64,000 bases of DNA from Elymus sibiricus. Taxonomy: Eukaryota > Streptophyta > Magnoliopsida > Poales > Poaceae. The notes below the pieces were generated by a model. That model was not told the DNA's origin, made no database searches, and was given only the letters and a program-made list of their open reading frames with translations. The stretch covers positions 382,175,614 through 382,239,613 of the forward strand of contig CM077676.1 of the NCBI GenBank assembly GCA_039707655.1, read 5' to 3'. A program made the translations under genes and the position numbers. Every line of letters begins with the position of its first letter. The stretch's first letter is position 1. Shown in pieces: positions 10,901 to 22,516 of this stretch.

Positions 10901-12003
10901 TGGTGGACATCGGCTTGAAGAAGCAATGGCGCGGCCATGCCGACGCATATCGTAACTTCTGACGCGGTCAAAGCCGGCTCGATGAAGTGACCGCACAGAG
11001 ATGCCGGCGCGCCCGACCCGTGCAATCCGTGGGGCGACTATGTTGGTGATGATTTAGCCGTGATACCGAACTATTGGTCGGCTCGCTGGGGTGATGATCC
11101 TGATGAGGTTGACCTCGGCTCGACGAAGCGACGACGCAGTCGATGCTATCGCAGGTCGGCAACCATGGAGCAACATGGTCGGGCCGATTTGACATCGGCA
11201 CGACGGTGAAGATCGCCTCGGAAAAGACTCAAAATTTGTGGGCACGTGCTTGAGAACAACACACAATACCCTAGAAAAGATTCCCTCAAAAAGGATGTCC
11301 AATGTCCCGTTCATGAAGAAAGATGAATTTGGGCCGGATTCGTTTTCGTGCAGGAAACAGATCCGAAAATTGATGCACTCCTCGGACTCGTCCCGGAGTT
11401 TGAACCGTTGGATCGAGCTGGAATTTTGAGGGATGGTAGATATAGGAATTCCGCAGCCGATCAATGGTTGGATCTTCCAAAGGATGTCCGAGATGGACGC
11501 TGGACTCCTCGCCCTAAACTCGTCCAGATTCACGTCTAGATTTGACAGGGCTCCGGTATATCGTAGATCGCCGGAGATTCCTTCATCGGAATACGACAAA
11601 ATTTTACAGGCTTGTTCTAGACTCAATTCCGCACAATTCCATTGAAGCAATTGTCAAAGCGACGCTCGAGGAGACGGGGATGGCGAACACGAATTCGCTG
11701 TGCAGAAAAAACTGCATGATCGCGCGAGGGCAATGTTGACGTTGAGCCCCCGAGCACCACGGACGATTCCCCCATGATCTTGATAGAGATCGGAGTTGAA
11801 GTTGATGAGGGCACCAGTCCGATCTTGATGATCCGACATGTAGCGTTGTCCTCGGTCCAGCCGAGGTTGCTAGTCGAGCCGGCAACAAAGATGCCGTCGT
11901 CGACGATGAGGTTCAGTCCCGACGTGTAGATCGCGTCGGAGCCGATCTGAATTCCCATCGAACCACGGCGATCACACAGCGGAACTCTCAATGAAAGCAC
12001 CAG
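7993..12003 (-). other. Element B interior, non-coding
   Basis: It is rich in CCGAGCT and CGGCATCCGAGGTG-like short repeats (about 8100-8460) and GGTCGGCTGG repeats (10400-10900). No protein domain was recognised in any frame. The 5' end in element sense (11,990-12,003) reads CTGGTGCTTTCATTGAG directly after the LTR. Confidence 0.7.
10639..10785. repeat. 49-bp tandem repeat, three units
   Basis: Units begin at 10639, 10688 and 10737, each opening CGATYCAGCCGAGATGACG. They differ by a few substitutions. More degenerate copies of the same motif extend on both sides. Confidence 0.85.
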
Positions 12004-12480
12004 TGTCGGCGTAAAAACCGGCATACCTCGGGGTAGGGGGTCCCGAGCTGCAGATCTGGGATCGATGGTAACAGAGACAATGAAGACGATGTTTACCCAG
12101 GTTCGGGCCCTCTTGATGGAGGTAAAACCCTACGTCCTGCTTCTGTTATATTGATAGAGATGTATCTACAGAGTTGATCTACCTCGTGATCGTAAGTTGG
12201 TGTCTAAACCCTAGGGGTGATGATGAATATCATAATGATCTATCGACTAGCCTAGCCTCGGCTTATATAATGTACCAGAGGCCTAGGATAACAAGAGTCC
12301 TAGTCCGCTACGCCGGTGGAGAGGAGTCCTTGTCTTGATCACCACGTCTTGTGGAATCTTCCTCGTATATGTCATGGGCTGCCCGAAGTGGCCCATTAGT
12401 GAACCGCCATGGGGGTCCTCGGCCCGACCCACTGGTCGGGAGACGACGTGGTGAGTACCCCCTAGTCCAGGACACCATCA
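12004..12480 (-). repeat. Element B LTR, right copy
   Basis: 477 bp, from TGTCGGCG to CACCATCA, nearly identical to 7513-7992. On the minus strand this is the 5' LTR. Confidence 0.9.
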
Positions 12481-12485
12481 CACGG

Positions 12486-12645
12486 TTATTGGGGTTGGCT
12501 GCTGGTTCATGTTCGGACATGGAAACTGATCCATTATCCCTTGCATGAATTGACGGTTCAGCTCAAACTGTTGCATCATTCTAGCCATATAGTCGGGCGG
12601 TGGTGGATTGTTGGCACCACGGCCATGACCTGCGGGTCTAACCAT
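12486..12645 (-). pseudogene. gag: gag, N-terminal part (element A)
   Basis: The minus-strand ATG at 12645 starts a frame with MVRPAGHGRG and FELNRQFMQGIMDQF, matching the start of gag in G (59960). The codons just before the ATG read TTTTAGCAGG, a splice-acceptor-like sequence that is also found in G. The frame is cut at 12486 by element B and resumes at 7512. Confidence 0.8.
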
Positions 12646-12901
12646 CCTGCTAAAAGTTAACAGGGGGTAGTTTAGCAACGAGTACTTGCAGATGTATGGA
12701 ATCATTCATGAAGTAACACGCACAACAAAGGAAGTGCAATAGATACATCATCATAGTCAAACATGACATATAGATCCATACATAGATTCGGTTACAAGCC
12801 AGCGGTACAAGTTCGGAAAGGAAAAGCTAGACACACTAGGCGGCACGCAGGCACGCGGTGGAGGGATACAACAACGGGACATAGCGATAGCTACATCAAC
12901 G
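12646..12901 (-). other. Spacer between the upstream ORF and gag (element A)
   Basis: This ~256-bp non-coding spacer corresponds to 59710-59959 in G. It ends, in element sense, with CTAAACTACCCCCTGTTAA and TTTTAGCAG, conserved in both elements and resembling a branch point, pyrimidine tract and 3' splice site. Confidence 0.5.
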
Positions 12902-13645
12902 TCAGAGAAAACCACTGAAGCCAAGCAACTGCAAGTGATGACACAGGGTGCCCTTGACACGAGGATCCTGCGCTCCGTGAACACTCTGGTGCAGAACCTG
13001 GTCCCGAACTGGAAGAAGTGGACCACGTGGAAGAGTATGATTTCCAACAGCAGGCCACTCAAGACCTGGTGGCATCTCTGTCCTGCGCGGGTAAAGGATG
13101 TACTCAGGATGTACCCCTACACTGACTGCTGGCAGCAACTGTGTCAGAGCGTCGTAAAGACGAGCACGAGTGGCGTACAACTCGACGGCAAGAGCTCGAG
13201 CAGTGCGATCCAGAGCCTCAGTGTACTGGACCAAGACCTGCAGGTCATAACGACGTCGCACGTAACGGGTACAGACGGCAGTGTAGCATCCACTCTCATC
13301 CCCAGCGGGGGCATACGGGATATATCTGAAACCAGTCTCCTCCAAAAAGCTGTGCTCTCCACGGAGACGGGCAATAGCAGCATAGGCAGCATCATGGACT
13401 GCCATGTCAACAGCCACTCCAACACCATGAAAGGTGTGCAACTCAGTGATGGAGTTATCTTGCCGATCGAAGATTCAAACCGCAGCGCGGTACTGCTCCT
13501 GGTTGAACTCGCGGTAGTCCTCGTAAACAGTGTACTCGGGGTACCAACGATATCCCAGCCTGGTCAAGAGGTCGACCAGAATAGCAGGGAATCCAGTCGC
13601 ATCAACAGCCATAGTCTGGCGTATGAGCTGTCTGGCGGGACACAT
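12902..13645 (-). pseudogene. Conserved ORF upstream of gag (element A copy)
   Basis: A 247-codon frame on the minus strand starts at ATG 13643-13645, directly after TTTCAG, and ends at TGA 12902-12904. It contains GYRWYPEYTVYEDYREFNQE, HTFHGVGVAVDMAVHDAA, YAPAGDESGCYTAVC and LDRTARALAVELYATRARLY. One in-frame TGA interrupts it at 13475-13477. The copy in G (58942-59709) aligns without gaps over most of its length, with mainly conservative replacements (I/V, F/Y, D/E). This suggests past protein-level selection. It is not gag, protease, RT, integrase or a recognised env. Function unknown; it may be an accessory protein of this retrotransposon family. Confidence 0.7.
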
Positions 13646-13959
13646 CTGAAACAAGGGAGTGCAAGATGTCAAATGACAGTGTGAGAAGCATATGATAACA
13701 TTGAAAGGAATGGTTGCCGATAATCCAGCTCTCCGGTTGAATGTGAACACGAGAACCTAATGTTAGAGTTAGCAAAATCTTTAACCCGAATAGAAGAGAG
13801 ATTAGAGTCCCAGAGTAAGGAAGAGGAATAAAAGATCCTAATCCCATCCATTTGCGACATGGGCCCGTAAGCCACACAGCCATGTTAGTAAAATCGTTTT
13901 TCAAAGACTAGACTCAACTTCGGCCAAGAAGTTGGAAAGGGGCTTCCTACAGGCAGTCG

Positions 13960-13971
13960 GCTCTGATACCA
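13960..13971 (-). other. Primer-binding site of element A
   Basis: On the minus strand TGGTATCAGAGC lies three bases inside the 5' LTR. It is complementary to the 3' end of initiator tRNA-Met, the usual primer of chromoviruses. Identical sites occur in F and G. Confidence 0.9.
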
Positions 13972-14272
13972 ACTTGTGACGCCCCCAACTCGACCGTGCA
14001 CTAATCATACACGCAAATGCACACGATCAAGATCAGAGACTCACGGGAAGATATCACAACACAACTCTAGACTCAAAATAAAATAATACAAACTTTATAT
14101 TACAAGCCAGGGGCCTCGAGGGCTCAAATACATAAGCTCGAGTTACACAAGAGTTAGCGGAAGCAACAATATCTGAGTCAGACATAACTAAACAAGTTTG
14201 CCTTAAGAAGGCTGAGCAAAACAACGACACTAGATTGAAAAGGCGCATGCCTCCAGCCTGGGAGCCTCCAAA

Positions 14273-14364
14273 CTATTCCTGGTCGTCGGTCTCCACATAG
14301 TAGTAGGCTCCGTCGGGGTAGTAGTAGTCGTCGATGGGGTCAGCTGGCTCCGGGGCTCCGTCAT
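14273..14364 (-). CDS. LTR-embedded ORF, final exon (element A right LTR)
   Basis: This is a 92-nt minus-strand exon with the same frame, length, preceding acceptor and stop (14273-14275) as the left LTR copy. Substitutions preserve the DDYYYPDGAYYYVE motif. The partner internal exon in this LTR has lost its donor end, so this copy is probably unable to splice normally. Confidence 0.45.
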
Positions 14365-17242
14365 CTGATCGCAGCAATCGGGTATGGGGAAAAGAAGGTA
14401 GCAAAGCAATCGTGAGTACTCATCCAAAGTACTCGCAAGACTTACATCAGATCTATGCTAATATGCATCGGTATCAAAGGGAAGGGGCTGTATCTGTGGA
14501 CTATACTGCAGAAATGCCAGAATAGAAGGGAAGGCCTAGCCTATCGAAGACTAGCATCTTGCAGCGTCTTGCAACATTAGAAGAGTGCAGATTAGCATAT
14601 AAAAGTAATAAGTAATAGTAGCAATGCCCAGAGATCCTTCCTCGACTCCCCGCGAGAAAGCAATCCCGGAGCTATCAAATTATTAAGTAACACAAGTATC
14701 CAGTTCTAGTTGTAGAAGATCGGGATACTCTCTGAGCGTCTGTTACCGTGGACACGGCTATTCGAATAGATATACTTCCCTGCAGGGGTGCACCAACTTA
14801 CCCAACACGCTCGATTAACTCTGGCCGGACACACTTTTATCGGGTCATGCCCAACCTCGGCTGATCGACACGCCGTAGCCCTACCTAGGCCCAACAGAGA
14901 GGTCAGCATGCCGGTCTACATCCTAAGCGCTCAAGGGTCTTGGGCCCATCGCCCTTTTAACTCCTGCACGTTGCATGGGCGGGCGGGACCAAACCTAGTC
15001 CCTGTATACACACGCAGGCTGTCGTAGTCCACCCGGGCGCGCGCCGCTCAACTGCTGACGTCTAAAGAACTTTGGCTGAAACATATGACGCCGAGTGCCC
15101 ATACTTATTCCCATGTGGTGGTTAGTGCGTAAAGGCAAGAGGCCTACTCAGATCACATATCCAAACCCGTTAGTGTGTTGGGAGCTCACGGAGACGATCA
15201 GTGATACACGATCAGTGATCCCGTCGCCCCATCTTGCGGACTTACGGGAAGGGTCAGGCCTATCCCTCTCCTGGGGCGGTCTGCCTGCCCGGCCGTGCCG
15301 CGTAATTATCTCACGGGTACCCTCCTGGTCAACCCGACTTCCCACATCTCGCGGGTACCCCTCGGGGTCGACCCGACTTATTCAAGAGACTGTCGGGAAC
15401 TCAGGTCCACCTCAACCGGGGTGGTACCGCCTGTCCTTTCAGTCCCGTGATAACAGTGAAATGTAACAGTGTGTTTTAACATCAAGGGGGAAGTCTGAGG
15501 AATCACCCTCGATGGACTCCCACTCGATGTATCCGTCAAGGTGAACTTGGAGGAATCACCCTCGATGGGTTCACACTTGAGGGGTTGAACGACAGAGGCA
15601 TCATCGGAGGTGGTGAAAGAGGAATCACCCTCGGTATCCCACAACCGACTAGCTACGCTACAGAGATATCATTAGAAGTGAGGTAGGAGGTATCACCCTC
15701 GGCACTCGATAGTAGCTCTACAGAGTCGTACAACTAAGGGGGTGGTGGTGCGGTGATGTGTCGGTCTCTGCACATCGATCACGTTGATCGAAACATCCGG
15801 AAGCAAGGCATGGCAACACGGACAAGGGTGAGGGGCCAGTAATGGATCACTAACCAGCCTATAATACGCATATAGGACAACAGGAAAAGTATCAACAACA
15901 GGTTACAAAAACAGGCTATCCATCAGAATAGGAGCTTTCGGACAACAGTAGCAAAATCTAATGCAAGCACGAGAGAAAAAGAATGGGCGATATAGGGACT
16001 GGACGTCAGAAGTGTAGTCGTACTCGGGAGCAGCGTCGGTCTCGGGGTCTACCGGAGAGAAGAGGGGGAAGAAACAATAAATACAAAGCAAACAAATGCA
16101 ACACAATGCATGACATGGCAATATGCTGTGCTAGGGGTGACCTAACGCAATGCTACACGTTGCAGACGGAGCGGGAAAATATCTGGGAATATTTTCCTGG
16201 CATAAGGCAATAACCGGACAAACGATCTGAAGGGGAAGGTTCCATGTTTGCAGTGTTGGAAGCATGTGACAGGTATGTGGATGGAATATTCGGATTTGTC
16301 TTATTTTTCTGATCATTTTTCATATATAAACTATTTTCATCCGAGTTACAGTTTATTTTATATGATTTTTCAAAGTTTTAATCATTTTCTGGAATTTCTG
16401 GATTTATTTATATTTCGAAATTTTAATAGCAAAAATGCTACATGTACACAGAAGTGTACCCAGCCAGGCCACACAGGGGCTGACTGGTGGGCCCTGTTGA
16501 CTGGGTCAACTGCCTAGTCAGCAAGCTGACTGGGTCAGCCTTATCCATTTAAACAGTGGTTGGGCCCACATGTCATACTCAGCAGGGTTTAAACAGGGTT
16601 TAGCTTAACTTAATTAGGTAATTAGTGGGTGGGCCGAGCGTGTCAGTGTCTTAGGTTTGTAATTAGGTTATTTAATTAGCTAATTAGCTACAGTGGGCCC
16701 ACATGTCAGCGACAGGGGCTGCCCAGTCAGCAGAGTAGACCGGGTCAACGTGGTCAACGGGGCCCCTGGGACCCACTGGCAGTGACCCAGAGGGGGCCCC
16801 AGGGCCAGCCACATCAGCGGTGGCCGGCGTCTCGCCGCCGGCGACCAAAAACGCGGCGGAGGGCCACGGGAGCTCGTCGGAAAACCGCTACGGGGCACCG
16901 TTTTGTGCGCGGTTAGGCGCGTTCGAACGGGTGCTCAACGCCGCGTCAAACGGTGGCGGTGGCAGAGGTTGGGGTGGCCTGACTCGACGGCGGCGACCAG
17001 CGAGGGCGGCGGACGGAATCGGGCGAGGTCGGATACGGCGATGCAGGGCACGGCGAGGCACGCGGACAGTCGCGTTGGGTTCCTGGAGAGCCCAGGAACT
17101 CGACTGCGAGCTCGAACGCGAGCTCAGACGGCGGTGGCCATGGCGGATAAGCAAACGGTGGCGGCGCGGGCACGCCAATGGCACGGCGAGCTACGGCTCA
17201 GGAACGGCAACCAAAACAAAGGGGAAGGGAGGCAGAGCTCAC

Positions 17243-17417
17243 CGTGGAGCGCACGAAAGGCTCGATGAGTGATCGGGAGCGCAGACGGAGCCGGAATCGA
17301 GGGAGCTTGCCGGCGACCGAAGACGAGGAAGTCGACGCGATCCAGCGAGGTGGTGGCTCCCGGGTCGCGTTCGTTGTCGTAGCGGACGTGGTCGAGCACT
17401 GTGGAGTGGCTGTACAT
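17243..17417 (-). CDS. Possible first exon of the LTR-embedded ORF (element A right LTR)
   Basis: A minus-strand frame opens with ATG at 17415-17417, runs 58 codons plus one base and ends at a GTGAGCT donor. Its phase matches the internal exon. The ATG is absent in the left LTR, where the codon is GTG, so this start may be fortuitous. Confidence 0.3.
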
Positions 17418-18314
17418 GGTGGAGTGGTGTGTGGAGCATGGTGGCTAAGCGAACGACGGCGGCGCAGCCATGGCAGCGCTCGGGCGAGGTGGAGAGCGAG
17501 AGGGAGAGCGATGGAGAGAGGGGGAGGAGTGGATGGGGACGACGACGAGGCCGAGGGGCATCGTCCTTATCCCCTCGCGGCCCTGTAGCGTCGCTGTGTC
17601 GGTGTTTCGCCGGAGCGCGCGCGCGCGGCCACGGGCGCGGCGACACGCACAGAAGAGAGAGGCGGGAGGAGGAGGGCGAGAGAGAGGTGGGCTAGGCCGG
17701 TGCACTGTGCACTTAGGCCTAGTACACAGTAGGTTTTCCTCCTTTTCCTTTTCTGTTTTCTGTTTTTCTTTTTCAGAGACTAGTTTGCATTTTTATTTCG
17801 CTAGCAAATGATTTTTGTAAAATGTGAGACTTGCCACATAAATACATTGCATTATTCTACACTGCCACAAAAAGTTTGGGACTTGTTTGAATTGATTTGA
17901 ATTTTTCATAAATGGAAATGTGATTAAATGGGCTGAATTGGTACTGTTTAAGTTGCTAGAGTCCAATCAAGCAAATAAGTGATGTTGTTTTTCTTAACAT
18001 TAATTAACTATGGATTATTCTCTAAATCATGAATTATTTTTCAGACATGTTTGTGCAACTTTAAATTTCACTTGCAATTTGAATTTGATTTCAGTGGTGG
18101 AATTTGAAATGAGATATAAATCCATATTGATCAAGCCTTGCAATTCAAAGTGACTTAGCATAATCATGATGGACTACTGTAGCTTAAAACATGGGGGTGT
18201 TACATAAATCTCCTAACCTCCAGCGGCTGTTTACAGTATTAACTCCATTATTGCATCCCCATATGTACCGGGTAGTACATCACGTACGGTTATGTCACGG
18301 GAACCATGTCTCAC

Positions 18315-19723
18315 TGATATGTCTCCGCCGTATCTACTTTTCCAAACACTTTTGCTCTTGTTTTGGACTCTAATTTGCATGATTTGAATGAAACTAACCC
18401 GGACTGACGCTGTTTTCAGCAGAATTACCATGGTGTTGTTTTTGTGCAGAAATCAAAGTTCTCGGATTTGGACGAAACTTTTTGGAGAATTTTTATGGAA
18501 TATATAAAAATTATTGGCGCAAGAATCAACAGAAGAGGGGCCACCTGTTGCCCACAAGGCAACAGGGCGCGACCCCACTAGGGCGTGCCCTGATGCCTTG
18601 TGGGGCCCGCAGGCGGCCGTCTGACCTAATTCCAACGCTATAAATTCTCTTTCCCCGAGAAAAAAAATAAGAGAAGAAGTTTGATCGCGTTTTACGATAT
18701 GGAGCCGCCGCCACCTCCTGTTCTTCATCGGGAGGGCTGATCTGGAGTCCGTTCGGGGCTCCGGAGAGGGGGATTCGACGCCGTCGTCATCATCAACCAT
18801 CCTCCATCACCAATTTCATGATGCTCACCACCAGGCGTGAGTAATTCCTTCGTAGGCTTGCTGGATGGTGATGGGTTGGATGAGATTTATCATGTAATCG
18901 AGTCAATTTGTTAGGGCTTTGATCCCTAGTATCCACTATGTTCTGAGATTGATGTTACTATGACTTTGCTATGCTTAATGCTTGTCACTAGGGCCCGAGT
19001 GCCATGATTTAACATCCGAACCCTTTATGTTTTCATGAATATATCTGTGTTCTTGATCCTATCTTGCAAGTTATATGCACCTATTACGTGCCATGATCTG
19101 CATACCCCAAGGTGACAATAATTGGGATTCTTTCCGGTGATTGCCGTAGTTTGAGGAGTTCATGTATTCACTAAGTGCTAATGCTTTGTTTCGGTTCTCT
19201 ATTAAAAGGATGCCTTAATATCCCTTAGTTTCCTTAAGGATCCCGCTGCCACAGGAGGGTAGGACAAAAGATGTCATGCAAGTTCTTATTATAAGCACGT
19301 ATGACTATATACAGAATACATGCCGACATTACATTGATGAATTGGAGCTATTGTGTATCGCCCTAGGTTGTGACTGTTATATGATGAATATCATCCAACA
19401 TAATTATCATCACCGATCCAATGCCTATGACTTTCTCATATTGGTTTCTGCTAAGTTACTTTGTTGCTACTGCTTTACACTTGCTACAAAACTGCTACTG
19501 TTACTGTTACTATTGTTACTGTTGCTACTGCTGTCAAAACTATCATATTACTGTGCTACTAAATACTTTGCTGCAGATATTTTATCTCCAGGTGTGGTTG
19601 CGTTGACAACTCAACTGCTAATACTTGCAAATATTCTTTGGCTCCCCTTGTGTTGAATCAATAAATCTGGGTGAAATACTACCCGCGAAAACTGTTGCGA
19701 TCCCCTATACTTGTGGGTTATCA
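18315..19723 (+). repeat. Element D 5' LTR
   Basis: 1,409 bp, TG...CA bounded. It includes a CTGCTACTGTTAC-type imperfect microsatellite (about 19449-19550) and a TATAAATTC box near 18640. It is followed by the PBS. Confidence 0.85.
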
Positions 19724-19734
19724 AGAGCTTTTTC

Positions 19735-19752
19735 TGGCGCCATTGCCGGGGA
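19735..19752 (+). other. Primer-binding site of element D
   Basis: TGGCGCCATTGCCGGGGA, one base different from the site in E. It is complementary to the 3' end of tRNA-Asp, as in other cereal Athila-type elements. Confidence 0.85.
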
Positions 19753-19792
19753 GCATAGCTCTATTTGTTGAGTCACTTGGGATTTATATCTG

Positions 19793-22338
19793 TTGATCAC
19801 TATGAAGAATCTGAAAGACGCTAACACCAAGATCGTTCCCTCTAAGACGAGGGGAGGTAAGGAACTGCCATCTAGCTCCGCACTTGATTCACCCTCTGTT
19901 TTAAGTAAGCTTGTGACACCACCACCTGCTATTCATTCTGATATGTCGCAAGTTATTGATGATACTACTTCTGCTATGAATGATACTTATGATGATGCTA
20001 GTACTATGCTTGATAATAATGTGCCACTTGGTGAATTTCTTGATGAACAACTTGCTAAAGCTAAAGAAATTGAGAATGCTAAAAATGCTGAAACTCTTGA
20101 GAATTATGATTCACCTTTTATGCCTAGTCCTCCTACTAGATTTGAATCACCTGATGAACATGTCTTTGATAGGGAGACGGCTAGAGCCATTCTTGCTTGT
20201 AATGATAGAGATGAAGTTATAAAATTGCTTGCTGAAATGAAAGAAAAATCTATGAGTGAGGGAATGAAATATGATCCTAAGTTTGCTACCTCTCCCATAT
20301 TTGTTACTGATAAGGATTATGAATTCTCTGTTGATCCTGAGTTAATCAATTTGGTTGAATCTGATCCTTTTCATGGTTATGAAACTGAAACTGTTGTGGC
20401 ACATCTTACTAAGTTGAATGATATTGCCACCCTATTTGCTCATGTGGAAAAAATTCTCTATTACTATATTCTTAAGTTGTTTCCTTTCTCATTAAAGGGT
20501 GATGCTAAGAAATGGTTTAATACTCTTGCTCCTGGTTGTGTGCGTAGTCCCCAGGATATGATATATTACTTTTCTAAAAAATATTTTCCTGCTCATAAGA
20601 AACAAGCTGCCTTACAGGAAATATTTAACTTTGTGCAAATTGAAGAAGAGAATCTCCCTCAAGCTTGGGGGAGGCTTCTCCAATTACTTAATGCTTTGCC
20701 TGATCATCCTCTTAAGAAAAATGAAATACTTGATATCTTTTATAATGGACTAACCGATGCTTCTAGGGACTACCTAGATAGTTGTGCTGGTTGTGTTTTC
20801 AGGGAACGAACTGTTGGACAAGCTGAAGAACTATTGAACAATATATTGAAGAATGATAATGATTGGACACTTCCTGAACCACCACCCAAGCCAACTCCGA
20901 AGAAGAGAGGTATTCTATTCCTCAGTCCAGAAGATATGCAAGAAGCCAAGAAATCTATGAAGGAAAAAGGTATTAAAGCTGAAGACGTTAAGAATTTAGC
21001 ACCTATTGAAGAAATACATGGGCTCGACATCCCGACACAGGTAGTGGAGGTAAATTCTCTCACTAGATTTGATGAAGGTGATATTCCATATAATAAATCT
21101 GCTAGTCAATGCCTGTATGAATTTGATAATTACATCATCAAACAAGAACACTTTAATTTGTATATTAGCAATCAACTAAAACGGAATGCCATCATGATTG
21201 AACGTTTGAGTGATTTGATGTTTAGAACTGCTAATGATGTTAAATGCTTGAGTAAACATGCTTCTATGGTTTAGACTCAGCTAGAACAAATAGCTAAGTC
21301 ACAAAATGATTTGCTTGATGAGATGAATAATAAAAAGAATGACCATGCTGTTAGAGTTGTAACTAGAGGAGGTAGAATGACTCAGGTGCCCTTGTATCCT
21401 GAAGGTCATCCTAAAAGAATTGAACAAGATTCTCAAAGAATTAATATCGATGCACCTAGTCCATCTAAGAAGAAAAAGAAAAAGAAAAATGGTAGGACTT
21501 TGCATGCTTCTAGTGAACCGGAGATAGAAAAACCTCGTGAGAATCATAATGATGTTTCTATTTCTGATGCTGATACACAATCTGATAATGAACATACACC
21601 TAGTGATAATGATAATGAAGATGTTCCTGTGGATGCTCAACCAGATAATGATGTAGAAATAGAACCTGCTGTTGATCTTTATAACCCACCTCCTAAGAAT
21701 AAAAGATATGGTAAAAGAGACTTTATTGCTAGAAAACATGGAAAGGAAAGAGAACCATGGGTTCAAAAACCCATGCCTTTTCCTACTAAACCAGCTAAAA
21801 ATAAGGATGATGAAGATTTTGAGCGCTTTGTTGAAATGCTTAGACCTGTCTTTTTGTGCACTCGCTTGATTGATATGTTGAAAATGTCTCCCTATGCTAA
21901 ATATATGAAAGATATTGTCACTAATAAAAGAAAGATACCTAAAGCTGGAATTTCCACCATGCTTGCAAATTACTCTTTTAAGGGTGGAGTACCTAAAAAG
22001 CTAGGAGATCCGGGAATACCTACTATACCATGCTCCATAAAAAGAAGTTATGTCAAAACTGCTTTATGTGATTTGGGAGCCGGTGTTAGTGTTATGCCTT
22101 TCTCTTTATACAGAAGACTTGATTTGAATAAGCTCACACCTACTGAAATATCTTTACAAATGGCTGATAAATCCACTGCTATACCTATTGGGATTTGTGA
22201 GGATGTTCCCATTGTAGTTGCAAATGTTACTATCTTGACGGACTTTGTTATACTTGATATCCCCGAGGACGACAGCATGTCGATTATCCTTGGAAGACCC
22301 TTTTTGAACACTGCAGGGGCTGTTATTGATTGCAACAA
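19793..22338 (+). pseudogene. gag: gag-protease polyprotein (element D)
   Basis: One frame starts at a non-conserved ATG (19793 or 19802). It carries an acidic N-terminal region, the Retrotrans_gag core (about codons 185-350, with FPFSLKGDAKKWF and QAWGRLLQLLN) and, after a lysine-rich linker, an aspartic protease (DLGAGVSVMP, then ILGRPFL). An in-frame TAG at 21272-21274 separates gag from protease. The annotated frame runs on to 22402, but the last ~20 codons are flanking CACTA DNA. No reverse transcriptase follows. Confidence 0.85.
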
Positions 22339-22516
22339 AAGGCCGGTGTACTATGGATCCGAATCGTCTTGTCAAGTTCCAATCAATCCCGATCTTTTTT
22401 AGCATGTCCAAATTAAAGTAGCTCCCTGCTCAATCCGTCCTGAATGACCCCCGCTCCCCCCACCTAGGAAAGCGATCAACCGCCAGACCCGGAGTATGAC
22501 TCCAGACTCCCGCAAC
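22339..22516 (+). other. CACTA internal DNA upstream of the GRF gene
   Basis: This junction region follows the truncated element D. It is probably the promoter-proximal or 5' leader part of the gene at 22517; no TATA box stood out. Confidence 0.3.

Larger units (their letters stand above)
7513..12480 (-). mobile_element. Element B: non-autonomous LTR retrotransposon (LARD-like)
   Basis: It is flanked by a perfect 5-bp duplication CACGG (7508-7512 and 12481-12485) inside the gag of A. LTRs of 480 bp (7513-7992) and 477 bp (12004-12480) are highly similar. On the minus strand they read TGATGGTGTCC to CGACA and contain a TATATAA box (7775-7781 and 12263-12269), which sets the orientation. The ~4-kb interior has no gag or pol domain; reading frames of up to 204 codons are repeats read in several frames. 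A 49-bp tandem repeat lies at 10639-10785. No tRNA-Met or tRNA-Asp type PBS was recognised. Confidence 0.9.
2077..18204 (-). mobile_element. Element A: Tekay/Del-type Ty3/gypsy retrotransposon with pol deleted
   Basis: It is a complete LTR-to-LTR element on the minus strand with a perfect 5-bp target duplication TAAAT (2072-2076 and 18205-18209). LTRs are 4,273 and 4,230 bp, TG...CA bounded. The primer-binding site matches initiator tRNA-Met and a purine-rich tract precedes the 3' LTR. The internal region holds, in element order, an upstream ORF, gag, a protease scrap and the last few codons of the polyprotein. Reverse transcriptase, RNase H, integrase and chromodomain are missing. Element B is inserted in gag. 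It resembles element G in LTR ends, PBS, upstream ORF and gag, but is clearly diverged. It can only have moved with proteins supplied by a relative. Confidence 0.93.
13975..18204 (-). repeat. Element A LTR, genomic right copy (5' LTR)
   Basis: 4,230 bp, from TGTGACGCC to GTTACA. It parallels 2077-6349 with scattered substitutions and small indels. One is a ~56-bp loss near 15999 that removes the donor end of the internal LTR exon. Confidence 0.93.
18315..22338 (+). mobile_element. Element D: truncated Athila-lineage retrotransposon
   Basis: A 5' LTR (18315-19723), tRNA-Asp type primer site and gag-protease frame are present. The element then stops at about 22338, just after the protease, and CACTA DNA resumes. 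Pol, the 3' LTR and the second target duplication are missing, so the truncation was a deletion after insertion. CTCAC (18310-18314) may be the left target duplication. The LTR start TGATATGTCTCC and end GGGTTATCA are like Triticeae Fatima-type Athila elements; that name is from memory and not verified. Confidence 0.85.

Noticed and set aside
10382..10996. 204-codon minus-strand frame in element B
   Set aside because: It is made of the 49-bp and related repeats; overlapping frames show equally long repeats, and there is no gag or pol similarity.
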